A DNA stretch of 64,000 bases. Source: an uncultured Gammaproteobacteria bacterium (lineage in GTDB: Bacteria; Pseudomonadota; Gammaproteobacteria; Pseudomonadales; Porticoccaceae). The notes beneath the pieces were generated by a model that made no database searches, was not told the origin of the DNA, and saw only the letters and a program-made list of their open reading frames with translations. The stretch covers positions 62,001 to 126,000 of the forward strand of contig CAJXQR010000005.1 in NCBI GenBank assembly GCA_913058345.1. Reading direction: 5' to 3'. This document shows positions 15,507-24,976 of this stretch, piece after piece. Numbering within the stretch: position 1 is the stretch's first letter; every line of letters starts with the position of its first letter. The translations under genes and the position numbers were made by a program.

Positions 15507-16808
15507 CTAATGGCTACTGGCGTCTTGTGGCAGGGCGTTAATGCGCACGGGCAGAGAGTTATAACCGCGTAGAATGACTGAATGACTGCGGTCGGGCTCG
15601 CCGACGACCTCGATACAGGGCTGGGGCCATTTCTTCAGCGCCTCTTCCCAGATAATGCGTAATTGCATTTCGGCCAGACGATTACCAACGCAGCGATGAA
15701 TGCCAAAGCCAAAGGAGATATGTTGGCGTGGGCGCCGACGATCAATAATGAACTGCTCAGGATGGTCGATACTGTCGGCGTCAAGATTGGCAGAGGCATA
15801 CCACAGCACTACTTTGTCGCCCTTGTGAATCAATTTGCCGCCGATTTCGAAATCTTCAGTGGCAGTGCGACGCATTGATGCCAGCGGGGTTTGCCAGCGA
15901 ATTAATTCGGGCACCATCGAGTCGACGAGCTCGGGGTTATCACAGAGCCGCTGGTACTGCTCAGGGTTCTGGTTGAGGGCGAGAATACTGCCGGTCATGG
16001 TATTGCGAGTGGTGTCGTTACCGCCGACGATCAGCAATATTAAGTTGCCAAGAAATTGATTCGGGGTCATATGGCGGGTGGCGTCGGAGTGGGCCAGCAT
16101 GGAAATTAAATCGGGCCCGGGTTCAGCATTAACGCGTTCGTTCCAGAGTTGGGTAAAGTAGGCCAGACACTCTGCCATTTCGGCATTGCGATACTCTTCT
16201 GAGACATAGTCTTCGGCGCCGGGTGCGCTAGTGGCGACATCAGACCAATGGGTTAACTTACGCCTGTCATCCCAGGGGAAGTCAAAAAGAGTGGCGAGCA
16301 TTTGCGTGGTCAATTCAATGGACACTCGATCGACGACATCAAATGTTTCGCCAATAGGTAGCGCGCTGAGAATTTTTTTTGAACGTGTGCGAATAGTCTT
16401 CTCAAGCCGTGCCAGATTTTGCGGGGAGACAATGGGACTAACCGCTTTGCGCTGCTCATCGTGTTTCGGGGGATCCATTGCGATAAACATTTCCACATCG
16501 AGTCCGAGGTTGCCGTCCTCAATGGTAATGCCACCATTGGCAGTGTCGGAGGAAAAGACGTGATGGTTTTTCTCAACGGCCATAATGTCCTCGTAGCGAG
16601 TAATTGACCAATAGGGCCCGTACAGGCTGTCTTTGCAAAAATGGATAGGGTCCTCGCGGCGCAGGCGGGCGAAATAGGGCCACACCGTGTTGTTTTTAAA
16701 CAGTGTAGGGTCGGCGACATTGATATCGTCGAGGTTCATGCTCTCTATTTTTTTGAGGAGTGCTGGGTCCATCTGTGTTACGCCGAACTTGTGATGATCT
16801 GGATGCAT
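15507..16808 (-). CDS. Cytochrome P450, CYP153-like
   Basis: This 433-residue soluble P450 has the heme-binding loop HISFGFGIHRCVGNRLAEMQ with ligand Cys373, the I-helix motif IVGGNDTTRNTM and the K-helix PELIRWQTPLASMRR. The segment VEMFIAMDPPKHDEQRKAV and the I-helix closely resemble CYP153 alkane/fatty-acid terminal hydroxylases as I know them. The likely reaction is therefore oxygenation of an alkyl chain, terpene or fatty acid. ATG 16808 has AGGGG 8 bases before it; MDPALL at 16772 is an alternative. It forms a two-gene operon with the ferredoxin reductase downstream. CYP153 is an assignment by memory of conserved motifs, not by alignment. Confidence 0.85.
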   Translation of the reverse strand: MHPDHHKFGVTQMDPALLKKIESMNLDDINVADPTLFKNNTVWPYFARLRREDPIHFCKDSLYGPYWSITRYEDIMAVEKNHHVFSSDTANGGITIEDGNLGLDVEMFIAMDPPKHDEQRKAVSPIVSPQNLARLEKTIRTRSKKILSALPIGETFDVVDRVSIELTTQMLATLFDFPWDDRRKLTHWSDVATSAPGAEDYVSEEYRNAEMAECLAYFTQLWNERVNAEPGPDLISMLAHSDATRHMTPNQFLGNLILLIVGGNDTTRNTMTGSILALNQNPEQYQRLCDNPELVDSMVPELIRWQTPLASMRRTATEDFEIGGKLIHKGDKVVLWYASANLDADSIDHPEQFIIDRRRPRQHISFGFGIHRCVGNRLAEMQLRIIWEEALKKWPQPCIEVVGEPDRSHSVILRGYNSLPVRINALPQDASSH

Positions 16809-17197
16809 AATAATCCCCTGGTTTGTTTTTCCTTTTCGCTAATCCTCGCTATAGCGCCGTTAAATGAGCGCCGGGTGATGCTGGACACGCCATCTCCATC
16901 CTGTAAAGCGTCTCTGTAGAGCTGTACAAAGTCAGGCTTTAGCGGCTTCAATGCCCCTTGTGCCGAGACGGGCTAACACCTCTATTGACAGCATAGACGT
17001 GATTATCTGTTTTCGCTCAATTGAACAAGACTCCCGTATTTCAAGCGTTTCAGTGGCTCGACGTCATGGCGGTGGGGTGGCCTTGTGGCTGTAAGTTGCA
17101 AGCTGTGTTTGACAAGGAATAGAGATAAAAATCAGCAACAAAAAAATGAGATTCTTGGGATAATTGTTATGATAAATTGAGTAATAGTACGAGTGTA
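16809..17197. other. Divergent intergenic region, P450 / ftsH
   Basis: About 390 bp separate the divergently transcribed P450 and FtsH genes, so promoters for both must lie here. I see no convincing palindrome or RNA gene. A TTGACA is present at 17109-17114 on the plus strand, but no matching -10 box at normal spacing. Confidence 0.4.
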
Positions 17198-19072
17198 ATG
17201 ACTATGGCCGATGCACCAAAAACGAATGACAGTGATCAGTACCAGCGCGCCACCCGCCTGACCTTTCTGTTTCTGGTTATTTATCTGATCGTTCAACATT
17301 TTTATGCGGTGCAACCGCAAAAGCTCAGTTATACAGCGTTTAAAGAACAGGTGGCCACGGGCCAGATAAAGAAAATCAGTATAAAAAATGAAACGATCAG
17401 CGGTGAACTTCTCTCTCCCGCAGCGGGCACGACCGACCAGCCCGCCACGTTTAAGGTCATCATTCCCCCTGTCGATGACACCGATCTTATGCCGCTATTG
17501 GAAGAATATGAGGTTGAAATAGAGGCCGAACCCACAGAAATGTCAGTTGTTATGCAAGTGCTACTTGGCATTGTGCCGTGGCTTTTATTGCTGGCTTTCT
17601 TTGTTTACAGCAGCCGTTTGATGCAAAAAAGATTGGGTGGCGGTGGTGCCAGTGGGGGGATGTTTGGCTTCTCGCGCTCCAAGGCGCGACGCCATGCACA
17701 GGAAACGATCCATATCGGCTTTGACGATGTCGCTGGTCTCGACCATGCCAAACAGGACCTGCGAGAGATAGTCGACTTCCTGAAAAATCCTGACAAATAC
17801 CGAAGCATCGGTGCAAAGTTGCCTCGCGGCCTGTTGCTGATGGGTGCGCCGGGCACCGGTAAAACCTTACTCGCCAAGGCGACAGCGGGCGAAGCCGGAG
17901 TGCCCTTTTTTAGTATTAGTGGCTCTGAGTTTATTGAAATGTTTGTCGGGGTGGGGGCCTCGCGAGTGAGAGATATGTTTGAACAGGCTCGAAAAGAAGC
18001 GCCCTCTATTATCTTTATTGATGAAATTGATTCTGTCGGGCGGGTGCGCGGCACCGGCATGGGCGGTGGCAATGACGAACAGGAACAAACGTTGAATCAA
18101 ATTCTCGCAGAAATGGACGGCTTTGAAGAGGACGAAGCCGTGTTGGTCCTTGCCGCTACTAACCGCCCCGACGTGCTCGACCCCGCCTTGCTACGGCCCG
18201 GTCGTTTTGATAGAAAGCTGGTGCTTGAGTTGCCGGAAATGGCAGCCCGGCAAACCATACTCGAAGTTCACACCCGCAAAGTCCCCCTCACCGATGAACA
18301 TTGTTTAAAAGACATCGCTGCGCGTACGGTAGGTATGTCGGGTGCCGATCTGGAAAACCTCGTCAACGAGGCTGCACTGAGAGCAGCACGGGATAATCGC
18401 GAGCGGGTAAGCCCCGAAGATTTTGAATACGCCCGCGATAGGGTGGTGCTGGGCTCAGAGCGGGAGGAAGTGCTCGGCGAAGAGGAAAAGGCGCGTATTG
18501 CTTATCACGAGGCGGGGCACGGTATTACCGCTTTTCGCATGAAACACAGTGATCGGCTGCGTAAAATTTCCGTCATCCCCCGAGGCCGAGCGCTCGGTAT
18601 TACAGAGCAAATGCCAGAGGAAGACAGGCACAATTTTACCCAGGAATATCTGGAAGAAAAAATATCCATCATGCTCGGCGGACGATTGGCCGAGCAACTT
18701 ATCTATGGTGATGTCAGCACAGGCGCCGCAGATGACCTCAAGCAGGCGACACTGTTGGCAAGAAGAATGGTGTCCCAGTGGGGCATGAGTGAAGCGCTGG
18801 GTTCGGTGAGTTTCCCCCAGTCGGAGGAACACCCATTCTTAGGCCGCGATATTGCCCAACCCAGAAACTTCAGTGAAGATACCTTAAAGCGGATTGACCG
18901 AGAAGTCGTGGCTCTGGTGAAAAAATGCGAAGCGGTAACAGCGACCTTGTTGCAGGAAAACCTCTCCGACCTGAAACAGCTTGCCCAAGCGTTGCTGGAG
19001 CACGAAACTCTCGTGGAAGAGGATATTGTCCGTCTGTTAGCACCGCCTGCGTTAAACGATAATTCAAAATGA
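17198..19072 (+). CDS. ftsH: ATP-dependent zinc metalloprotease FtsH
   Basis: This membrane-anchored AAA+ protease (about 624 residues) degrades membrane and regulatory proteins. It has two N-terminal membrane segments ([32 protein letters not shown]) flanking a periplasmic domain. The AAA module has Walker A GAPGTGKT, Walker B IIFIDEID and the second-region-of-homology sequence [14 protein letters not shown]. The peptidase carries the zinc motif HEAGH. The start is uncertain: the frame opens with TTG at 17177, ATG at 17198 or 17204. It is not next to rlmE/folP, where the main ftsH usually sits, so it may be a second copy. Confidence 0.92.
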   Translation: MTMADAPKTNDSDQYQRATRLTFLFLVIYLIVQHFYAVQPQKLSYTAFKEQVATGQIKKISIKNETISGELLSPAAGTTDQPATFKVIIPPVDDTDLMPLLEEYEVEIEAEPTEMSVVMQVLLGIVPWLLLLAFFVYSSRLMQKRLGGGGASGGMFGFSRSKARRHAQETIHIGFDDVAGLDHAKQDLREIVDFLKNPDKYRSIGAKLPRGLLLMGAPGTGKTLLAKATAGEAGVPFFSISGSEFIEMFVGVGASRVRDMFEQARKEAPSIIFIDEIDSVGRVRGTGMGGGNDEQEQTLNQILAEMDGFEEDEAVLVLAATNRPDVLDPALLRPGRFDRKLVLELPEMAARQTILEVHTRKVPLTDEHCLKDIAARTVGMSGADLENLVNEAALRAARDNRERVSPEDFEYARDRVVLGSEREEVLGEEEKARIAYHEAGHGITAFRMKHSDRLRKISVIPRGRALGITEQMPEEDRHNFTQEYLEEKISIMLGGRLAEQLIYGDVSTGAADDLKQATLLARRMVSQWGMSEALGSVSFPQSEEHPFLGRDIAQPRNFSEDTLKRIDREVVALVKKCEAVTATLLQENLSDLKQLAQALLEHETLVEEDIVRLLAPPALNDNSK

Positions 19073-19427
19073 TACTGTGAATATGGGTGGGGGTTTTCGG
19101 CCAGGTTGTTACACCAGAGTTCACTACCAGCTTCTGGTTTTTAGTACATAGGCCTACTGGTTCGTGGGCCTTTTTATACATAGGATTTATGAAACATAGG
19201 CCTTTTGAAACACAGGCCTTTTGAAACACAGGCCTTTTGAAACATAGCCCTTTTGAAACACAGGCCTTTTGAAACACAGGCCTTTTGAAACATAGCCCTT
19301 GTGTAAAAGCACGGTTCTCACAATAGGGCGAGTGAATTAATACTTTGTTGCTGCTTTCTCTTCACCTTGCATGATGGGTTTAAATAGATTTGTTAGGCTC
19401 ATAGTCGAGCTCATAGCCAGTCTTATA
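19073..19427. other. Convergent intergenic region, ftsH / gcvP
   Basis: This 355-bp gap lies between two converging genes and holds the 16-bp tandem repeat array. A short hairpin, ACCAG-CTT-CTGGT followed by T5, at about 19126-19142 could be a weak ftsH terminator. Nothing else is recognised. Confidence 0.5.
19199..19294. repeat. 16-bp tandem repeat array, six units
   Basis: Six head-to-tail copies of a 16-bp unit, consensus GGCCTTTTGAAACACA, occupy 19199-19294. Units 3 and 6 end in CATA instead of CACA, and unit 4 starts GC, so the array is also two copies of a 48-bp superunit. Degenerate copies flank it (about 19183-19198 and from 19295). It lies in the convergent gap between ftsH and gcvP. 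There are no spacers, so it is not a CRISPR. Confidence 0.9.
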
Positions 19428-22277
19428 TTACGTTTCATAAGCAGACAGAGGTGGGCAAGAGCAAACAACATGCCTGTCGCCATAGACATTATCAATGCGG
19501 TTTAGCGGCGGCCAGTACTTGTTGTTCTTTAACCAGTCTGTCGGGCGGGTGGCTTGTTCGCGACTGTAGGCCCGGCCCCAGGTTTCGCTCAGCACATCAT
19601 CTAAGGTGTGGGGGGCGTTCACTAGCGGATTATCGCTGAGGGGCCATTCGCCGTTTTCGACTTTGGCAATTTCCTCACGAATACGCATCATTGCACTAAT
19701 AAAACGGTCAATTTCCGCTTTCGATTCACTCTCTGTCGGTTCGATCATTAGTGTGCCCGCCACCGGAAAAGACATGGTGGGCGCGTGAAACCCGTAGTCC
19801 ATCAGTCGTTTGGCAATGTCTTCTTCACTAATCCCGCTGTTGGCTTTGAGTGGGCGAATATCAATAATGCATTCATGGGCGACCCGACCATTTTGCCCGG
19901 TATAAAGTACGGGATAGTGGGGCTGCAATTTTTTGGCGATGTAATTGGCGCTGAGAATAGCGATTTGGCTGGCTCGTAACAGGCCATCTGCGCCCATCAT
20001 TTTAAGGTACATCCACGAAATGGGCAGGATGGAAGCCGAGCCCCAGGGGGCGGCAGATACGGTGTAGCCAGCATTTTTGGGCTTGTGCTCAGGAGGTAAC
20101 GCCGGGTGCGTGGGTAAAAAAGGTTGTAAGTGTTTGCCCACGGCAATCGGCCCCATGCCCGGGCCGCCGCCACCGTGGGGGATGGCAAAGGTTTTATGCA
20201 GGTTAATGTGGGACACATCGCCGCCAATCTCTCCTAGTGCGGCGACACCGACCAGAGCATTGAGATTGGCGCCATCGATATACACTTGCCCACCGTGTTG
20301 ATGAATGACCTCGCAAATAGCGCGAATGTTCGCCTCAAACACACCGTGTGTTGAGGGGTAGGTCACCATCAGTGCGGCCAGTTGCTGGCTGTGTTTTTCG
20401 GCTTGGCTTTGCAGGTCGTCGACATCGATATTGCCCGCTTCATCGCATTTAACCACCACCACTTCCATGCCTGCCATGTGGGCGCTGGCCGGGTTGGTGC
20501 CGTGTGCAGAGGCAGGTATCAGGCAAATATTGCGCTGGGCCTCGCCCCGATGGTGGTGGTATGCACTAATCGCCAGCAGGCCCGCGTATTCTCCCTGAGA
20601 GCCCGCGTTGGGTTGCAGTGACACTGCAGCGTAGCCCGTGCAGGCGGCGAGCATTTGTTCCAGTTCAGCAAATAATTGCTGATAGCCCTTGGTTTGTTCG
20701 AGCGGGGCGAAGGGGTGAAGGTTGGCAAACTCGGGCCAGCCAATGGGCTGCATTTCAGTCGTGGCATTAAGTTTCATGGTGCATGAACCGAGGGGAATCA
20801 TGCTGTTAGTGAGGGAGATATCTTTGTTTTCGAGACGCTTTAAATAACGCAGCATCTCCGTTTCACTGTGGTAGCGGTTAAACACCGGGTGGCTGAGTAT
20901 TGCGTCCTCTCGCAGTAGCGCTGGAGGAATGCCAGAGTCGGTTAAAGTCTGTGAGACGTTCCCCTCGGCTGCTACGCCAAAAACCCCAACAATTTTGGCG
21001 ATTAACTCAGTCGTGCTGGTTTCGTTAAGACTCAGGCACAGAGCATCGTCGCCTAATTGTCGTAGGTTGATGTGTTGTGCTTGCGCCCGTTGAATAATAG
21101 CCTGTTGTTGCTCGCCGACCTCTATGCACAAGGTGTCAAACCAGTGTTGATGCCGTAAGGTAAAGCCGGCCTTGGTGAGTTGCGAGGCTAGAGTATTGGT
21201 CAGTTGGTGAATCTTTGTGGCAATACGTTTCAAGCCGTCGGGACCGTGGTACACCGCGTAAAAAGCACTCATTAATGCCAGCAGCACCTGGGCCGTACAA
21301 ATGTTCGAGTTAGCCTTCTCGCGGCGGATATGCTGTTCGCGGGTTTGTAAAGCCATGCGCAGGGCCGGCTTGCCCCGTTGGTCGACAGAGACACCAATAA
21401 TGCGCCCCGGGGCTGAGCGTTTATATGTCTCTCGAAAGGCCATGAAGCCGGCGTGGGGGCCGCCATAACCCATAGGCACACCAAAGCGTTGGCTGCTGCC
21501 AATGACAATATCGGCCCCCTGCTCACCGGGGGAGCGCAATAACACCAGGCTCATTAAATCGGCGGCGACAATAGCCAGTGCAGACTTGCCATGCACGGTG
21601 TCGATCAGCGGTTTTAGCTCGACCACGTCGCCAGACGAGCCGGGGTATTGCAAGAGGGCGGCAAAGTAATCCGTCGTGGCAAGCTCAGTGGCAGGCTCGC
21701 CAACAAAAACTGTAAAGCCAAAATAAGCGGCGCGGGTTTTGACCACTGCCAGGGTTTGTGGATGGCAGTTTTTATCGACAAAAAAAGTCGTGCTTTTATT
21801 TTTTTTCTGCAGGCGTTTCGCCATGGCCATGGCTTCTGCAGCGGCTGTGGCCTCGTCCAGTACCGAGGCATTGGCCATCGCCATGCCGGTTAAATCAATC
21901 AGCATTTGCTGAAAATTTAGCAGCCCCTCCAAACGTCCCTGAGCTATCTCTGGCTGGTAGGGTGTGTAGGCAGTGTACCAACTGGGGTTCTCCAGCACAT
22001 TGCGTTGAATAACACCGGGCACCACCGTGTCGTGATAACCCATGCCCAATAGTGATTCGAAGCAATGATTTTGCCCAGCGAGATGCTTGAGCTCGCCTAA
22101 AGCAATCTGCTCTGATAGACCCGGCGGTAAATCCAGTGGAGCAGTGCTGAGAATGCTTTGCGGTACAGCGCTAGTGATTAGCTCGTCGAGGCTGGTGAGG
22201 CCAAGCTCATCGAGCATCGCGGCACATTGCTCGTGATCAGGGCCGAGGTGGCGTTGGATAAAGTCGCTTTGGTTCAC
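19428..22277 (-). CDS. gcvP: Glycine dehydrogenase (decarboxylating), P-protein
   Basis: This 949-residue, single-chain PLP enzyme decarboxylates glycine and passes the aminomethyl group to the lipoyl H-protein of the glycine cleavage system. The N-terminus has [21 protein letters not shown], and the C-terminal half carries the PLP lysine (K695) in [21 protein letters not shown]. The glycine-rich loop and [13 protein letters not shown] are present. The start is GTG at 22277, strongly supported by GGAGGAG just upstream. No gcvT or gcvH gene lies beside it in the window, and I saw no glycine riboswitch upstream. It is full length. Confidence 0.96.
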   Translation of the reverse strand: MNQSDFIQRHLGPDHEQCAAMLDELGLTSLDELITSAVPQSILSTAPLDLPPGLSEQIALGELKHLAGQNHCFESLLGMGYHDTVVPGVIQRNVLENPSWYTAYTPYQPEIAQGRLEGLLNFQQMLIDLTGMAMANASVLDEATAAAEAMAMAKRLQKKNKSTTFFVDKNCHPQTLAVVKTRAAYFGFTVFVGEPATELATTDYFAALLQYPGSSGDVVELKPLIDTVHGKSALAIVAADLMSLVLLRSPGEQGADIVIGSSQRFGVPMGYGGPHAGFMAFRETYKRSAPGRIIGVSVDQRGKPALRMALQTREQHIRREKANSNICTAQVLLALMSAFYAVYHGPDGLKRIATKIHQLTNTLASQLTKAGFTLRHQHWFDTLCIEVGEQQQAIIQRAQAQHINLRQLGDDALCLSLNETSTTELIAKIVGVFGVAAEGNVSQTLTDSGIPPALLREDAILSHPVFNRYHSETEMLRYLKRLENKDISLTNSMIPLGSCTMKLNATTEMQPIGWPEFANLHPFAPLEQTKGYQQLFAELEQMLAACTGYAAVSLQPNAGSQGEYAGLLAISAYHHHRGEAQRNICLIPASAHGTNPASAHMAGMEVVVVKCDEAGNIDVDDLQSQAEKHSQQLAALMVTYPSTHGVFEANIRAICEVIHQHGGQVYIDGANLNALVGVAALGEIGGDVSHINLHKTFAIPHGGGGPGMGPIAVGKHLQPFLPTHPALPPEHKPKNAGYTVSAAPWGSASILPISWMYLKMMGADGLLRASQIAILSANYIAKKLQPHYPVLYTGQNGRVAHECIIDIRPLKANSGISEEDIAKRLMDYGFHAPTMSFPVAGTLMIEPTESESKAEIDRFISAMMRIREEIAKVENGEWPLSDNPLVNAPHTLDDVLSETWGRAYSREQATRPTDWLKNNKYWPPLNRIDNVYGDRHVVCSCPPLSAYET

Positions 22278-22612
22278 TACTCCTCCAGAAACTATTTACC
22301 GAATAGATTACTGCAGATTGATCCGGTGTTGCTTCATTCTTAACGCAATTTGCTGCAAACCAGACGATTTAAACAGCCCCCTACCGACTCCATTGCTTGA
22401 ATGGTCAAGATATGAAGGGTTTCAGGTGGTATCGTACTATAAATTTGCTGCTGTAATTTTTAGTGCCATCGGCTGTAGATAGCCAATGGCGAATAGGCAG
22501 AGATTTTAACTGCAGTACTATGTAAAAGGGAGGCGCTGATTTAGCTGGCCCCTACCCCAATTGCTACAATGATTTAGCGTGACTGGAATAGGAACCAGGC
22601 TTTAATTTCTGC
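22278..22612. other. Intergenic region upstream of gcvP
   Basis: This 335-bp gap precedes gcvP, in minus-strand orientation, and follows the end of the PEP-CTERM-like gene. It should hold the gcvP promoter, but I cannot point to convincing -35/-10 boxes. I looked for the glycine riboswitch core and did not find it. Confidence 0.4.
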
Positions 22613-23368
22613 TTATATTTTTTTTGCGTGAAAACGGCGTGCAATAGCAATACTTACCATGCCTGCAAACAAAAGCGAAAATGGTGCAGGTGCAGGTACA
22701 GTCCCACTATTACCACCGCTTGCAGGACAGCCGCCTACCCCTGCTGGGTTGGTTGAGCATGGGTCTTGGCCGCCTTGAGAAAACCCGGTAATGACGCGAA
22801 CAAAATCGCCCGGTGATGAAGCTGTCCAGTCGACATAAAGGCGGTTAAGGTCGCCTCCCAATCCGTCGCCAATCGATACGATATCTCCGCTTTCTAGGCC
22901 TCTTTCAGCAGGATTTAAATAATTAACATTGTTGTTTAGAAAGCTATCACTTGCATCAAGATTGGTAGTGCTTGTTATGACAGCAAGAATATCTGCATCA
23001 AAATCTACCCAGCCCTGTTGATCGGTGGTGCTATTGGGATCGAAAAAAACATAGTGGCTAGATATCGTATCTCCAGACACAAGCGTAGTGCCGATATCAA
23101 CATTATATGCTTGGTTTAGGAGTATGTTTTGGCCTTCATTGAAAGCGTACAGATTGGGTGTTTGAAAGGTGTCTTCTCCAACAGTATTCTGGGAACCATT
23201 TGGTGGATTAAAGGGAAGGGTTAATTCGGCAAATATTCCTTGTTGATCATAGGCGTCTTTAGCAGCCCCAGTGCCAGCAATATCCGTTACGGCGCCGTTC
23301 ATAATGATGGCGTGGGCCGAGGAGGTGAACAAAATTATTGTGAATAAAAATAAATGCCTCTTTGACAT
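22613..23368 (-). CDS. Exported protein with PEP-CTERM-like sorting tail
   Basis: This 251-residue secreted protein begins with a signal peptide (MSKRHLFLFTIILFTSSAHA). Its C-terminus reads VPAPAPFSLLFAGMVSIAIARRFHAKK: a short Pro-rich motif, a membrane-spanning helix and an Arg/Lys-rich end. This is the architecture recognised by the exosortase/PEP-CTERM system. The middle is low in Cys and Lys and rich in Asn, Asp, Ser and Gly, as is usual for such surface proteins. ATG 23368 is preferred, with AAGGG 8 bases upstream; the frame extends to 23434. Function is unknown; related proteins contribute to extracellular matrix. No exosortase gene is visible nearby. Confidence 0.75.
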   Translation of the reverse strand: MSKRHLFLFTIILFTSSAHAIIMNGAVTDIAGTGAAKDAYDQQGIFAELTLPFNPPNGSQNTVGEDTFQTPNLYAFNEGQNILLNQAYNVDIGTTLVSGDTISSHYVFFDPNSTTDQQGWVDFDADILAVITSTTNLDASDSFLNNNVNYLNPAERGLESGDIVSIGDGLGGDLNRLYVDWTASSPGDFVRVITGFSQGGQDPCSTNPAGVGGCPASGGNSGTVPAPAPFSLLFAGMVSIAIARRFHAKKI

Positions 23369-23463
23369 TGTAAAACCCTTATTAATAGATGGAAATTGTG
23401 CTAAAGCAAATAGTATGCCGCCTATAGTTTTCAATGACTTACAATAAGGTAAGATCAGAAATG

Positions 23464-23517
23464 TAAAAAAATCTGACAGGCCTGCTTAAAATAGGCCGCT
23501 GCCTGTTTTATTTTTTT
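23464..23517. terminator. Bidirectional terminator-like hairpin
   Basis: ACAGGC (23476-23481) and GCCTGT (23501-23506) form a stem around a loop that can fold further. A-rich sequence (23465-23471) lies on one side and a T-rich tract (23506-23517) on the other. It sits just beyond the stop of the CoA-transferase gene at 23524 and would end the four-gene cluster on the minus strand. Confidence 0.5.
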
Positions 23518-23523
23518 GTTTAT

Positions 23524-24777
23524 TCACACAGAAGCAATAGTCACGACCCCCTCTGGCAGCGGTTCAGACTTTAAAACCCCTTCTTTTTCCAAGGCTTCAA
23601 TCTCGGTGCTACTTAGCCCACCATGTTCACCAAAGACCTCTTTATTGTGCTCACCCAGGTAGGGGGCTTGTAGATCAAGGGCGTCGGGAAATTCGGAAAA
23701 GCGTAGGGGGATGCCGGGTATATCCAGTTCGCCGTAGCCACGGTCGTGAATTGTTCGCACCACTTCCCGTTCGATTAAATGGGGGTGTTCCATGGCTTCG
23801 GGGACACTGAGTACGGGGGCGACGGGTATATGCATGTCTTCGAGAATTTTCAGGGCATCGTTGCGCTTATAGTCTTTGAGCCAGTTTTCAATAATGCCGA
23901 CAATTTCCTCTTTATTCTCAACGCGTTTGGCATTGGTGGCGTAGTTGGGGTTGTCGATCATGTCTTTACGGCCCATGACTTCGCACAGGGGTTTCCATTG
24001 GCGCGCCATTACGACCATAAATAAATAGCCGTCTTTACAGTTGAATAAACCCAGTGGGGCGGCGGCATAGTGGTGGTGGCCACCGCGCTGGGGCACGATC
24101 TTGCCTTTGCTGCCAGAGTAGGCCTGCACATTGATTTCGTGTGCGTGGAAGTAAGCGTCGAGCAGGGATATATCGATGTACTGCCCCTTGCCCGTTTTAT
24201 AGCGGTAAAGTAACGCGGCATTAATAGCGGCGAGGGCGTGGACACCGGCACTGACATCGCCGATGCCGAGGAGGGGGAAGTATGGCGGTTGCTCGGGATC
24301 GCCGATCATATCCATAACACCCGAAACCGCCATGGCGATGTAGTCAAAACCGGGCAGGCTCGACAAGGGGCCGCTTTGGCCGAAGGCGGAGATCGAGCAC
24401 ATAATCATGTCGGGTTTAATGCTTTTAATGACCTCGTAACTTAAGCCCATGCGCGCGATGGCACCGGGGGAGAAGTTTTCAAGGACGATGTCGCAGTCTT
24501 CAATCAGGCCTTTAACCAGTGCCAAACCCTTGGGCTTGCGAATATCGACGCAGATACTTTTTTTGCCCCGGCTCTGCTGAATAAAATAACCACTGCGGCC
24601 CTGGCGGCGGTAGGGCAAGAGACGAACGGGGTCGCCTTCGGGCATGAGTTCAACCTTGATCACCTCGGCCCCCATCTCGGCCATCAGGCGGGTGGTAGTA
24701 GGCCCGGCGAGAAACTGGGTGAAGTCGAGTATGCGATAGCCGTCGAGTATGTGTTTTGGTGCGTCAGTCTGTGTCAT
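23524..24777 (-). CDS. CaiB/BaiF (class III) CoA-transferase, paralogue 1
   Basis: This 417-residue family III CoA-transferase moves CoA between carboxylic acids. The N-terminal DGYRILDFTQFLAGPTTTRLMAEMGAEVIKVE motif is diagnostic. The candidate catalytic Asp is D174 in GIGDVSAGVHALAA, matching the formyl-CoA transferase nucleophile as I recall its context. GYFIQQSRGKKSICVDIRKPKG and LLGEHNKEVFGE are present in the expected places. It is the last of four adjacent paralogues transcribed leftwards, 199 bp after the previous one. The acyl substrate is not readable. It has a slightly longer C-terminal tail than its paralogues. Confidence 0.9.
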   Translation of the reverse strand: MTQTDAPKHILDGYRILDFTQFLAGPTTTRLMAEMGAEVIKVELMPEGDPVRLLPYRRQGRSGYFIQQSRGKKSICVDIRKPKGLALVKGLIEDCDIVLENFSPGAIARMGLSYEVIKSIKPDMIMCSISAFGQSGPLSSLPGFDYIAMAVSGVMDMIGDPEQPPYFPLLGIGDVSAGVHALAAINAALLYRYKTGKGQYIDISLLDAYFHAHEINVQAYSGSKGKIVPQRGGHHHYAAAPLGLFNCKDGYLFMVVMARQWKPLCEVMGRKDMIDNPNYATNAKRVENKEEIVGIIENWLKDYKRNDALKILEDMHIPVAPVLSVPEAMEHPHLIEREVVRTIHDRGYGELDIPGIPLRFSEFPDALDLQAPYLGEHNKEVFGEHGGLSSTEIEALEKEGVLKSEPLPEGVVTIASV

Positions 24778-24976
24778 GGATAAGCCCCTGGTTTAATTCT
24801 TATTGGTATGGGTAAGGGCTCTGGGGTTTTTCTGTTGTCGTTGTTTTTTCAGAGGCCCGAATACTCTTTTGGAAGTTATATTACTGGAATCCAGGGAAGT
24901 GTAGGTTTTGTTTTATTATTATTTTTTGATGAAATCGAGCGAGCGCACAGGGCAACTCGCTCAGGTGTTCATCTTG

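Noticed and set aside
18870-19277. 135-codon minus-strand ORF rich in FQKACVSKG repeats
   Set aside because: It overlaps ftsH and reads through the 16-bp tandem repeats, so the peptide repeats are a by-product of the DNA repeat.
19199-19294. Possible CRISPR array
   Set aside because: The 16-bp units are directly adjacent with no spacers and there are no cas genes nearby.
22278-22612. Glycine riboswitch upstream of gcvP
   Set aside because: No conserved glycine-aptamer core was seen on the minus strand.
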